Positions 34,401-45,628 of a stretch of DNA of 64,000 nucleotides are shown in pieces. The stretch's first letter is position 1, and the number at the start of each line of letters is the position of its first letter. Under the pieces are notes generated by a model. It was not told the DNA's origin. It was given only the letters and a program-made list of their open reading frames with translations, and searched no databases. Location: positions 4,982,501 through 5,046,500 of the forward strand of contig CM042993.1 of NCBI GenBank assembly GCA_023678885.1, read 5' to 3'. Source of the DNA: Pogostemon cablin. Its lineage: Eukaryota > Streptophyta > Magnoliopsida > Lamiales > Lamiaceae. Made by a program: the position numbers and the translations under genes.

Positions 34401-37163
34401 CATACTGAAAATGATGACGAAGAAGAAGAAGAAGAGAAGGATGAAAATCACAAGAAAATGCCACCCAACTGTAAGGAAAAACACGAGCATACTGAAAATG
34501 ATGATGACGAAGAAGAAGAAGAGAAGGATGAAAATCACAAGAAAATGCCAACAAAGAATGTATTGAAGAAGTTGGTCATTAAAAACAGAAGGGAAAACAA
34601 GAAGAAAAAAAGAAAAGAGAAGGTGATATGTGAATCCAACTGTAAGGAAAAACACGAGCATATTCAAAATGATGACGACGAAGAAGAAGAAGAGAAGGAT
34701 GAAAATCACAAGAAAATGCCAACGAAGAATGTATTGAAGAAGTTGGTCATTAAAAACAGAAGGGAAAACAAGAAGAAAAAAAGAAAAGAGAAGGTGTTAT
34801 GTGAATCCAACTGTAAGGAGGAAATGGATGTCCAATTGACATTCGAAGAGTTTTTTGCGAAAGAATTCGTTGTGATTGGAGAGCGATTGAACCTCTATGC
34901 CATAGGATTGTGCACACATATGCCAACTGCATGTCTTCCTTTTGAAAAAGTAAAGAGTATGATTAGACTTCTTGATCTTGTCAAAGTTTTAGAAAATTTC
35001 TTGCATAAAGATATGATTAGTAAAGGAGGGTTGGAAGGAGCTCTGAATGGAAACAAGGTTAAAGGGTGGACAGATTCACAGACTGATAGTTTGAAAAGTT
35101 GCAGACTAAAGTGCTTACAACAACTGAAGCTTCTCAAAACATTGTCACTCCCAAATGATCTTTTGCAACCTTATGAAATCAAGAACTTTTGTCTGAATCA
35201 TGCATGCTTAGTTTTCTGCACTGTTTCAACCTCTGCAAAACTGCATACTAAAGGAATGTCACCATTCAAATTGGTGATCATTGATGAAGCTGCACAAGTT
35301 AAGGAATGTGAATCGACGATCCCATTGTCGCTTCCGGGGCTTCAGCATGCTGTATTCGTAGGCGACGAGAAACAGCTCCCTGCAATGGTTGTAAGCGAGG
35401 TAATTCTATATCAACCCACATCAAATTTATATGTTTAAATATTTGAATGATTTCCATTTGTCATTTAAGCAGTTTGTTTGGTGTTTACAGTTTTGTAAGA
35501 AGGCTGAGTTTGGCAGGAGTTTATTTGAAAGACTAGTGTCGTTAGGACACAGCAAGCTCCTTCTTGAAGTTCAATACAGGATGCATCCATCAATAAGTGT
35601 GTTTCCGAATAAGATGTTCTATGATAACCGAATCAAGGACGGTCGAAATGTCACTGCAACTTGTTACAAGAAGCAGTATCTCAAAGTGAAATTATATGGC
35701 TCCTACTCTTTCATAAATGTAACCAATGGTCAAGAGGAGTTTGACAAAAGACATAGTCTAAAAAACGTTATGGAAGTCTCTGTTGTAGCTGAAATAGTTT
35801 CTAAACTCTATAAAGGTGTACATCATTGCTCTCCAGTTAGAGCTTTTTGATTTACTTCACTGTCTATATTTTCTGTTTCTTACACTACTTTGTTTGGCAG
35901 AATGTAATAAATCCAAGCAAAAGGTTCGGATCGGTTGCATATCGCCCTACAAAGCACAAGTCTTTGCAATTCAAGAAGTGCTAGGAAAGACTTACAGCAG
36001 TGATGCCAACGCTGCATTCTCTGTCAACGTGCGATCCGTTGATGGTTTTCAAGGCGGTGAAGAAGATATCATCATCATCTCCACTGTTAGGTGCAATGGA
36101 AAAGGCTCCGTTGGTTTTCTTGACAATCTTCAGAGGACCAACGTAGCTTTGACTCGAGCAAGGTACACTAGTGATTGTAACTAAAGTTTATTTTGAACAA
36201 TATGTGATTGATTCTAAAGAATTTTGTCTGCATGTTTGCTTTTAAATAGGCACTGTCTGTGGATACTTGGCAATGGTGCAACCTTGTTAAACAGTGGCTC
36301 AATTTGGCAAAAGTTAGTAAAAGATGCCAAAAAAAGGGGTTGTTTTTACAATGCTTATGAGGATAATGAGTTGTCTGTGGCAATGAGGAACTCCTTGATA
36401 GAGCTTGGCCATCTCAACTCTTTGCTTACAGCTGATTCTATTCTGTTTAAAGTTGCTAAGTGGAAAGTATGGTTTTCCTACCTAAGATTGCTTCAGTATT
36501 ACTACAATTACTAGTTGTAATAATGGGTCATATGATGCTGATGCTGTGTGCAGGTTTGTTTCTGTCCCAAGTTCCATGAGACGATAAACAGCTCTACGGA
36601 TACAGAGATGAAGAAGGAGGTGGTTTCTCTAGTCGAGAAGCTTTCTAATGGGTTTCTTAGGCACCGCAAGGATGAGACTAAATACTTAAAGGGAACCTTT
36701 TCTCAGCTCTTGAAATGTAGTGTAGTGAAGGGGGGATTTAGACTGATCTGGACCATTGATATTCAAAGAGATAACAAAATAGACATTCAAGTAATCAAAG
36801 TGTTGGATGTCCTGCCAAAATCCCAGATATCAAAACTAGCTCACGAATTCGAGCTGCTGTTTGGGAACTACAAGGTGAATCAAATGAGTCGTTGCACGGA
36901 TGAACGACACGAAGGGTAATGCAAACTTATGGCATCAAATCATTTGTATCATTTCTTGAAACTAGTCTAGTGTAGATATTCCAATGCATGTTATAAAACT
37001 AGCCTAGTGTAGATATAAAAGAACATTACAAGTAGAAAAGAGTATTAATGGTGCTTGTGTGCAAGCTTCATGCTATTTTTCTCTGTATGTCTGCGGATGC
37101 AGGGGAGTGGTGATTCCGTTGACATGGCCGGTCGTTGCCAACGCAAGAAGCACGTTTTCGTGA
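31420..37163 (+). CDS. SEN1/UPF1-like superfamily 1 helicase, copy B
   Basis: Proposed exons 31420-31524, 32787-35399, 35491-35815, 35901-36162, 36250-36466, 36554-36915 and 37103-37163; phases agree throughout and give 1,314 residues. Motifs: Walker A GPPGTGKT (~283-290), DEAA Walker B (~868), GDEKQLPAM (~895), QYRMHPS (~935), GFQGGEED (~1062), VALTRAR (~1100). This is the plant family once called tRNA-splicing endonuclease positive effector-related (At1g65810 type), predicted ATP-driven RNA/DNA helicases. Odd: a ~300-residue acidic/lysine repeat in the first helicase lobe, a ~950-bp insertion in intron 1, and no intron where copy C has one. Exon 7 ends at a TGA that copy D reads as TGC. If exon 7 is skipped, translation stops at 36919. 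Exon calls are by comparison, not cDNA. Confidence 0.85.
31750..32690. other. ~950-bp insertion in intron 1 of copy B
   Basis: Intron 1 of copy A is 260 bp and aligns with both ends of the 1,262-bp intron of copy B. The extra DNA includes a CT-rich (CTTCCCC, CTTCTCC) tract at 32040-32260 and a coding-like stretch at about 32310-32480 (KFLKIKELEEYLLEDEAR, then basic and acidic runs) followed by a donor-like CAG|GTTTTT. This resembles a captured 5' UTR and first exon of another gene. The source is not recognised and no element ends were found. Confidence 0.5.
33904..34818 (+). repeat. In-frame acidic/lysine-rich tandem repeat within copy B
   Basis: Six units begin KEKHEHTENDD (the last KEKHEHIQNDD), run through an acidic stretch, then NHKKMP. 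Four are long, adding KNVLKKLVTKNRRKNKKKK and a KEKVICESN-like end; two are short, ending PPNC. Order: long, short, long, short, long, long. Copies are almost identical at DNA level, so expansion is recent. Copy C has a short unrelated-looking charged linker here. Confidence 0.95.
33941..34010 (+). repeat. (GAA)n microsatellite encoding a Glu run
   Basis: About 23 uninterrupted GAA/GAG codons inside the first repeat unit of copy B. The reverse-strand ORF of Phe/Ile over it is an artefact. Confidence 0.95.
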
Positions 37164-37738
37164 GATGATCTGGCCAGCAAATTTGGTGCACTGAGTTTGA
37201 GGGATGCCTCTTAATCACACACAACAAGGTACTTGAGCTCATCATGTTCTTGCAATCTAATTTGGTTTAATTTAAGTGTTCTTTCACTAGTTCAATACAC
37301 TGTCACATTTATACTATATGGAATGAATGCAACTATGAAATGATGAAACTTATACGATACAGGAAGTTTGGTGGGAGAAGACGCCGCCAGAATTGCTAAA
37401 TCCAGACTATGTTTAATTGCTAGTTATTCTAAATATATAAATAAATAGTTTCTTTTAATTGCTAGTTATTTTTGTAATGATGAACTTAATGTTTTGGATT
37501 TTAATGTAATGTTAAAGGTAATATTTCTTTTTCCACTGGGCTTCAATTTTTACCACTTGAACAAATGTCAGATTTTGTCCACTAATTCACTAATATGTTG
37601 CCCTTTTGCACCCTAAAATGTATGCCTTTGCTACATTCCAATTTTCAATTTTTAATCCATGTAATTAGGAAAATCTAGACAATTTTTTGTAAACTAAATC
37701 AAATTTTATGATATATTTGCAATTACATTTATTTTTAG
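37164..37738. other. 3' flank of copy B
   Basis: Contains sequence related to the last coding part of copy C (GTTTGAGGGATG...AACAAG at about 37195-37228), so the ancestral C-terminus probably extended here. Beyond 37430 it is AT-rich with no feature. Confidence 0.5.
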
Positions 37739-37806
37739 TATAATGTAAAATAACTCTTGGGATGCGACCATAGAAATAGATAGGTTGGAAATTATAAATG
37801 TTAAGT

Positions 37807-37860
37807 ATCCCACATCGTTTGGGAACAATAGAAATAGATAGTTGCGAGCATTATAAAATA
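37807..37860 (+). promoter_or_regulatory. snRNA-promoter-like USE plus TATA pair
   Basis: ATCCCACATCG (37807-37817) fits the plant upstream sequence element of snRNA genes, and TATAAAATA follows 34 bp later, the spacing of Pol II snRNA promoters. The downstream ~150 bp (37890-38020) is GC-richer but matches no snRNA I know. Such pairs also occur in dispersed plant repeats. Confidence 0.35.
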
Positions 37861-38019
37861 TGAAATAATTAGCGAGATTAGGCATGATCCTTCAGGCATG
37901 TTTAAGGGGATATGAGGAGTGGTCATTGCTCGCAATTAAATATGCGAGATGGGTGCGCCGCCTAAGCCTGGTTACGACACTGGGGCACTCTCTAACCCAT
38001 CTGATCCCTTATGATGCCA

Positions 38020-38734
38020 ATAATTAAACATACTCATTAAAGAATGATTTATTTTAATTTTTATATAGTTTTTTTTCTCTTTGATTAGTGTACTTTATAT
38101 ATTTTTATTAAGTATGTAAATTGAAAGAATTTACTAGTCTACGCCTTAATTTTTTTACCAGTAGCCAGTTTGTGTAATTACAAATTTAAAATCAAAATCT
38201 TCATAATAGAAATGTGACTTAAATGTAATTTTTTTTATTTCATAGATCGTAAAAAAAATATTATTTTGGGATTAGATTTTACTTCCTTCCTTGAAGGTAC
38301 TATATAGCATTATTTCATTCAAATGTCATGTCTTTATTTTTCATTTTTAGCAATAGTATTTTTCATTATTTCATTCAAAAGGTTTTATATTTTATTTTTA
38401 GTATAGTATGTTTCATATAAAATTTTTTATTTTTTATTTTTAGTAAAAGGTTTTCACCCACTACTCACTACTAATATAATTATTTACTACATAAAAATAA
38501 TTAATAATATAAGTATCTATTACATATAAAATAATAATACTCAATTTTTTAATTTATTTGCAAAATTAAAGGGTTTGGAACAATAATCAATGTTGTAATT
38601 ATTTTAATATATTTTTGGATAACGTAAAAAATTATGCAACGTTAATGTTTTAATCTCTTACCATTTACAACATGTAGCACACGTTTGTGACCGATAAATA
38701 ACATTTACTTTTTTTTTAAAATATTAATCACATT
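38020..38734. other. AT-rich intergenic region
   Basis: No ORF, RNA or element border seen. Confidence 0.4.
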
Positions 38735-39825
38735 ATTAGGGATGACAATGGGTAGGGTAGGGTACGAGTATACCTATCGGGTATACGAGTAATCTGCGGG
38801 TAAACGGATACCCGCAATTTTAGTAGATTTTGCGGATAATCCGCGGATACTCGAATCCACCCGACCCGACACAACTCATTTTTTTTTAAACTATAATCCA
38901 ACAAAAAATAATTATAATACATAAATGAATAACCTAAAATAAAATATGCAAATTAGAAAACAAAGTCAACAACAATAACGTCTAAGTCCGTTAACAAGAC
39001 AACATCATAAATTCATAGTTAATTAATCAAATAAAAACATAAAACAAACATCATATTCCAACAATTGCTTCCAAGACCTTGGTTTAAGTTCGAAAACTTC
39101 AAAATCTTGCATCTCCTTTTCGCCACCAAGATATCTCAATTCGAATATAATTTTTTTTGTTAAAATATTATAAAAAATAATTATAAATAACACATAATAT
39201 TATAACATAGAACAATATTTATTATAATTCTTAAAAATTATTTATATTTATATCAGGACAAGAATATAAATTTTAATTAAAAATATTAAACATATTATAA
39301 ATAAATATTAAATACATCATAAATTTTTCATCAACAATATTATTATACTAAAAGAAATACTCCCTCCGTCCCGTTTCAATTTTTAAGTTTGTTTTTTGCA
39401 CTTTGATTAAAAAATATTATATTTTAATAGATAGTGGGTGGAAAAATAAAATATTTAATATGAAGTGGGTAGGTGTATCAGTGTTGGATGATATATTAAT
39501 TGTTTTAGGTGGGTTTCATATTCCTAAAAAGGAAAACGTAAACATTGAAATGAGACGCGCAAAATAGAAACGTAAACATTGAAACGGGACGGAGGGAGTA
39601 TTAGATTTAGATATTTAATTAAATATATAATACTATTATTAAATATATATATACATTCGGGTAATTTCGGGTCGGGTACGGGTAAATATGAGGGAACTCG
39701 TACCCTACCCTTACTCGCACAGTTTTTCTTCGGGTTCGGGTACTACCCGACCCGTTACCCGATTTTATCCGATTTTTCTATACCCGTTATGCGGGTACCC
39801 GTCGGGTAAAATTGTCATCCCTAAT
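38735..39825. mobile_element. Non-autonomous hAT-like element
   Basis: Perfect 15-bp inverted ends ATTAGGGATGACAAT / ATTGTCATCCCTAAT. Subterminal clusters of GGGTA/ACCCG-type motifs lie inside both ends. A target duplication is imperfect (CACAT beside each end), so the family is inferred from the ends. A Stowaway MITE is nested at 39360-39598. No transposase. Confidence 0.7.
39360..39598. mobile_element. Stowaway-type MITE nested in a hAT-like element
   Basis: CTCCCTCCGTCCCGTTTCAA and its inverted copy at the right end, TA on both flanks, 239 bp. Confidence 0.9.
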
Positions 39826-40302
39826 CACATATGTACTCCATATTGTTCCGGTATCTGTAAGTCTTATATTTTAATTGTATTAGTGAGTTATATATATTTC
39901 ATATATTTTAATCTTTTAGTATATTTGCTTCATATTATGTATAAAAAGATATATACTCCAATATTTTAATCTTTTAGTATCTGTGAGTCATATATTTTAA
40001 TTGTATTAATGAATAAAGAGATAGTAAATAAAATCCTTAAAGACGAATGTCCAAAATGAAAAAATAAAACCTTTTGGAATAAATAAAAGAAGTAACTTTT
40101 AATAATTAAATTATATATTGTGAATATTATATTATAGTAACAAATAATGTAAATGTAATGATTAAATGATTATTAGATATATACAATTTTATAAAATAAT
40201 TAATTAAGGTTAATGTTTATATAAATATATATATATAAATTTTTTCAGTAAAACTACATGAAACAATTAATTATTCTGGCCCATGGTCTGCAAAAAAAAT
40301 TA

Positions 40303-40499
40303 CTCCCTCTATCCAGTTCTAAGATATCCATTTGTTTTTTGCACGTGGACAATTCTAAGGTCTTTGTAAAGTGGATAGTTGTATTAGAGGGAAGTGGTGG
40401 GTCATATTGGGTACTTTTTTTACTAAATAGAGGAAATTGATACATTTGAAGTGAACGCGGGAATAGTTAAATGGATACATTAGAAGCGGACGGAGGGAG
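40303..40499. mobile_element. Stowaway-type MITE
   Basis: Ends CTCCCTCTATCC and GGACGGAGGGAG, TA on both sides, 197 bp. The two 60-codon ORFs across it are chance. Confidence 0.85.
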
Positions 40500-40637
40500 T
40501 AATTAATTTGGCTAACACAACACATTACAATTAATTTTAAATATTTTTTTTTCAATTCATTAAAATATTATTCTATATTTTAATTTTTTTAAAAAAATAA
40601 ACAAACGTAAACCTTATATATGAGATAGTACTTAGTA

Positions 40638-40796
40638 CTCCCTCCATGACGTATTCATTATCTTTTTTTCACGTGAATTAAGGAGTATTGGTGAAGAGTG
40701 ATTGACCATGTGTGATTCTTTTACTACAAATGAAAAATTGATACTTTAAAAATTAACAATTCAAAATGACAAAATATGACAAAATAGAGTGAGTAG
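40638..40796. mobile_element. Degenerate Stowaway-type MITE
   Basis: The left end CTCCCTCCATGACG is clear; the right end is worn (AGAGTGAGTAG). Confidence 0.45.
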
Positions 40797-41052
40797 TACA
40801 TTGTATTTAAATTTAAAATGTTTCAGTATCACGTATTAAGGGGAAAAAAAAAAAGAATTCATAATAATGGGAATTCAGAGTCTTCCCAGCTTCCCTCGGA
40901 TGGTGAAAAAAGCAGGACTAGGAATCTGGGAATGCAGAACAGTCCCTTCAAATCATTTCCAAGAATCATTACTTTTTCAGTTCCTCCAAGGAAAGGACAT
41001 TTCAGATTCGTGTCACAAGGACATTTCTGATTTTAATCCTTACAGTTGAGAG

Positions 41053-44000
41053 ATGGAGGGAAGTAGAAATAGAATGAAGAAGAAGAAAGCAGAGGAGGGC
41101 CCAAAATTGATTGATTTCATTTTCTCTTGGACCATCCCTGATCTAATGAACAAAGATCTTTACAGGACCAAGGTAACCAACCCCATGTAATAATCATTTC
41201 AAATGCACTTTCCTGTCATAACATTCTTTGTCTACTTTCAGGTTACTGCAATCCCAGATTCTTTCTCAAGTGTACCCCATTACTTGAACTCATTCACCAC
41301 CCCACTCCTTGAAGAAACACATGCTGATCTTCTCTCCAATCTCATCAACCTCAACTCTGCACCTCTTTCTGAGATCTTCACCGCCAAGAAAACTAAGTCT
41401 CACTTATCATACATCTTAACTCTGAAAAAATGGGGTGGTCAAAACGACAAGCTTTATGCTCCTGTGGCTAAGGATTTGATTCTGCTAACAGATGTGAAAC
41501 CAACGATTGGTCGTGATGGTGTGAATTTTCCTAAAGAATCATGTGTTGTTGCACTAGTTCTTCGTGTTTTCGACTCTTTTTATACAAAGATGGTGATTAG
41601 ATCATCGAAGCCAATACTGTTCAAGAGAAGCAACAATGGGGTCTCACTCTTTGCAGTGTATCTTTCTAACTTGACAACCAATTTAAGGATATGGGAGGCA
41701 TCGCATCCATGCAGAGGAGGAAATACGAGGATGATCGACTCTGTTCTTACAGTTGATCCATCTGTAAGATTGTTTCATTACAGATGTGAATTAATTAACT
41801 AACCTCCTGTGGTTGGAATTTTAATCTGTTGTTTGTTTTGTAGGTTGGGGAGGATTGTGGGCTTTGTTCCAAGAAAAGTGAGAGCATGAATATGTCAAAA
41901 TCAAGGGAACTTGTGGTGTCTTTAGGGCATGATGATTCTCAGAAGGATGCTGTTTTGAGTTGCATTGCTTTGACAGAATGTGATCATAGAGACAGTGTGA
42001 ATCTGATATGGGGTCCTCCTGGAACTGGGAAAACTAAGACAATTGCTTCATTACTTGTGTCCCTTTTGAGAATGAAGTGCAGGACACTGATTTGTGCTCC
42101 GACAAACGTTGCCGTTTTAGGCGTGGCTAAACGCTTGATGGGTAGTTTGAGTGGTAGGTTAGAGCATGGGAGTTATGGATTGGGAGATATAGTCTTGTTT
42201 GGAAATGGAAAGAGGATGAAGATTTATGAGCATGAAGATGTTCATGATGTGTTTCTTGATTATAGAGTGGATGAACTTGTTGCTTCAACTTGGAAAGGCA
42301 GACTAGATGAGATGATCAGCTTGCTTACAGATCCTAAGGGCCATTATAAATCTTACTTGGAACATAAGAAATCGAAAGACGAAGGCATAGAGGCCATTGA
42401 CAACGACGAAAGGCTAAGCAAATCGCGAGGGAAAGAGGCCATGATGAAGGAGAAGGTGGCATTCCAAGAAAGAACCAAATCCAAGTGTGATGTAGTTAAA
42501 GCTTCCGACTTGGATGCAGCCTGCAAAGACAACAACATATGGACATTCGAGGAATTTTATGAGAAAACATTCTCAAAAATAAGAAAAGAACTAAGTGGTA
42601 GCATAAGAGGGCTGTACACTCATTTGCCTACTTCATTGCTTCCATTGGAAGTGGTAAAGATGATGATTAGAGCACTTGATCAGCTCCAAGTGCTACAAAA
42701 TCTCATTGTTAATGCTTCGCTCGAAAACGGAGACAATGGAATTGAAAATGCAAAAACTAGAACAAGCCTGATGAGATTGTGCCTTGATTTACAGAAAGTT
42801 CTTACTAAAACTCTAGAACACCTAAAAATTGGAAAGATGAGAAATTTGTGTCTGAGTAAAGCATGTCTAATTTTTTGCACAGTTTCAAGCTCAGCAAGAT
42901 TGCACACACCAAAAATGGCACCATTTGAGTTGGTGATCATTGATGAAGCTGCACAGGTTAAAGAATGTGAATCCTTAATCCCTTTGCAGCTTCCTGGGGT
43001 CCACCATGCTGTACTTGTTGGTGATGAGAAACAGCTCCCAGCAATGGTCATTAGCAAGGTTTCAAATTCATCTTTAGATTGCTAAATAGTTGTGTTTATC
43101 AATCTTACAAGTATTGATTAATGTTAATAATGCAGATTTGTGAAGAAGCAGATTTTGGGAGGAGTTTATTTGAGAGACTTGTAATGTTAGGACACAGAAA
43201 GAAACTCCTTAACATTCAGTATAGAATGCATCCCTCCATAAGTTCATTTCCAAATAGGGAATTTTATGGAAATCGAATCACGGATGGTCAAAATGTGAAA
43301 GAAAGAATCTACACGAGCCCCTTTGGTTCGTATTCTTTTGTAAATGTAAACAATGGTGAAGAGGAGTATGACAATAGGCATAGTCTGAAAAACATGGGGG
43401 AAGTCTCTTTGATTGCCAAGATAGTGTCAAAACTCTACCAAGGTATGATGAGTTCATATGTTTCTTGAAAAGACTTAAAAGTATGGATCCCTCAAAGCAT
43501 GTTTTTATGTAGAATCTATCAACTCCAAGAAAAAGGTTAGGATTGGTTGCATATCACCGTACAAAGCTCAAGTCTCCGCGATTCAGAAAGTGCTCGGAAA
43601 GACTTACAGCTCCGACGAACAAGAAAGCTTCTCTGTTAATGTGGCTTCTGTTGATGGCTTTCAAGGTGGTGAAGAAGACATTATAATCATCTCTACGGTC
43701 CGGTGCAATTGGAATGGCTCCATCGGGTTTCTCGACAATCTTCAGAGGGCCAATGTAGCCTTGACTCGGGCGAGGTAGCTGCTACCTTTGTAACTATGTT
43801 GGAGAACTTCTATTTGAGCAAAATATGTTTCTCTTTTTTGTTGATTTCTTTCTTTGTTGTTTTTCAGGTTTTGTCTGTTGATATTAGGCCATGGTGAAAC
43901 CTTGTTAAAGAGTGGCTCTGTTTGGCAAAAGCTAGTAATGGATGCCAAAGAGAGGGGTTGTTTTTTCAATGATTATGAGGATATTAACAACTCTATTCAA

Positions 44001-44066
44001 CTATCTGACCAACTAGCATCAATCAGTTTGAGGGATGATGATACTACATCAATCACAACAAGGTAA
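41053..44066 (+). CDS. SEN1/UPF1-like superfamily 1 helicase, copy C
   Basis: Proposed exons 41053-41172, 41242-41763, 41844-43058, 43136-43442, 43513-43774 and 43868-44066, phases consistent, 874 residues. The N-terminus (LIDFIFSWTIPDLMNKDLYR) and the helicase motifs GPPGTGKT (~270), IIDEAAQ, GDEKQLPAM, QYRMHPSIS, GFQGGEED and VALTRAR are all present. Compared with B it lacks the acidic repeat, has one extra intron (41764-41843), and lacks the equivalent of B exon 6: after NDYED the frame passes to a short tail (SLRDDDTTSITTR). A splice at 44063 to 44149-44182 could add a few residues. Likely a working helicase with a shortened C-terminus. Next to it, tail to tail, is the GFA gene. Confidence 0.88.
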
Positions 44067-44182
44067 TGATACACAATTTACACTTTTGTGCAGTCATAAT
44101 ATCTCTCAAGAATCATAAATAATGATGTACATATTTACTGTTTGATAGGAACAATATGATGTTGAGCAAATATTGGAGGTAA

Positions 44183-44408
44183 GAGCAGCAATCTAAAAGC
44201 AACATGGGTATGTAGACAACATGGTTTTTCTATTCTAAGTAGCATCAATCTGTGTTCAAACTTAATCCACTGATCAAGCACTTATCAGTGCAGTTATTTT
44301 GCATAGTTTATTAATACACAGATCACATAAATGGATCCTGTTTTGCACCATATAACATATCAAGTAGATACACATAACAAGCATAGAGCTATAACTTAGG
44401 ATAAGTGA
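44183..44408. other. Spacer between convergent copy C and GFA genes
   Basis: Short shared 3' region with no ORF. Confidence 0.4.
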
Positions 44409-44834
44409 TCATTCTGCCTCTTTGGAACTTATCTTTGAGAAGGATGAGATGCCCGTCTTAGCGAACGAGCTCTCCCAATTCTGCCCATCATAATGCCTGA
44501 TCTCGACGTGCTTTAGAGTTCCAGGATCCACACATTTATACGTAATCGATACACCATCTGGATTCGACCTTGGAACGTAGAAGGAAGTTATCCCACAAAC
44601 TTTGCAGAATGTGTGCTTTGCAGTGTGTGTTCCAAACGCGTACGTCGTTAGGTACTGTTTGGAGTCTTCGTTGAGCTCGAAATCCCGGGCTGGGACGATG
44701 AACTGAACGCTTGCTCTCATGGAGCAGATTGAGCAGTTGCAATCCCATGCTATGATGCTAGGTGGACTTCGTACTTTCCATCGTACTCTCTTGCAATGAC
44801 ATCCACCATTGTGTTCAATCACTTCATTGTCCAT
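44409..44834 (-). CDS. GFA-domain (CENP-V-like) zinc-binding protein
   Basis: 141 residues. The GFA domain covers almost the whole chain, with zinc-ligand cysteines in GGCHCKRVRW, DCNCSICSM and FCKVCGI, and the family block YAFGTHTAKHTFC. GFA proteins are related to glutathione-dependent formaldehyde-activating enzyme and centromere protein V; the plant members are small and their reaction is unproven. The ATG at 44834 is the first true ATG; the codons upstream begin with TTG. A CTTAG just before it and a GTAAGG-type donor near 45230 suggest an intron in the 5' leader. Length and cysteines are normal for the family. Confidence 0.92.
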   Translation of the reverse strand: MDNEVIEHNGGCHCKRVRWKVRSPPSIIAWDCNCSICSMRASVQFIVPARDFELNEDSKQYLTTYAFGTHTAKHTFCKVCGITSFYVPRSNPDGVSITYKCVDPGTLKHVEIRHYDGQNWESSFAKTGISSFSKISSKEAE

Positions 44835-45628
44835 TTGAGGTTTTGAATCTAAGGATAGAAATATCAAATTACTCGAGCTCAGCTCATGTTTGACTCGATT
44901 AAAGCTTGTTTAGGCTCAGTTCAACGGCCTATCAAACATGGTATTTCTAACAAACTTGAACACACTTGTGTTCAAGTCTCCTCGACTCGACTCATTTACC
45001 GCACCAAGGCTATGCATAGTAGTTCATAAAGGCGTGCATCTTTCATTTCCACTAATTATGTGAACATACTATTAAGGATGCATATAGGAATAAATCTTGA
45101 TTTCTAACACGATTTAAATTAATAATTAGGCATTATTTTGATCAGTAGAAAGATGATTCAGAAATTCTTATAGACAGTAAATAAAGACATATATATAGAG
45201 ATGGAATTAGGAGCTTCATATGCCTTACCATGTACTGAATCAGTTGAATCCCAAGTGAGACGATTTAATGAACTATTTATGCTTTCATAGGGAGTGTATG
45301 ATAAATTTGTGATAGTTATTAATTTGACTCATTTTTATGGTCTCATCATGCACTCTATTATTCAATAAAAAATTATATTTGATCAATGAATTAGTTCTCA
45401 AAATAATTTTTTTCCTAAAATCTTGTGGATAAAAAGTTTGTGGTTGAATTAAATTTGGAAGATTCAACGGACGTATAACACTAAATTTTTCCAGTCTCTT
45501 GGAAAATAGTTTGTGGTTGAATTAAATTTGCCGTCAAATCAGTGTAAGTTGTTTTCAATTTTATTAAAGGTTCCTATTATTTAATTAATTAATGTATAGT
45601 TATATTTTTCCATTATTTAAATATATAT
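44835..45628. other. 5' flank of the GFA gene
   Basis: Includes a possible leader intron (about 44850-45230). A ~20-bp phrase, AGTTTGTGGTTGAATTAAAT, occurs twice (about 45436 and 45507). No gene. Confidence 0.45.

Noticed and set aside
33816..34709. 297-codon minus-strand ORF rich in Phe, Leu and Ile
   Set aside because: It is the reverse complement of the GAA/lysine repeats of helicase copy B; it has no start context or family.
38735..39825. Interstitial telomere-like repeats (GGGTA/ACCCG)
   Set aside because: The motif is not the plant TTTAGGG repeat and lies symmetrically inside both ends of a hAT-like element.
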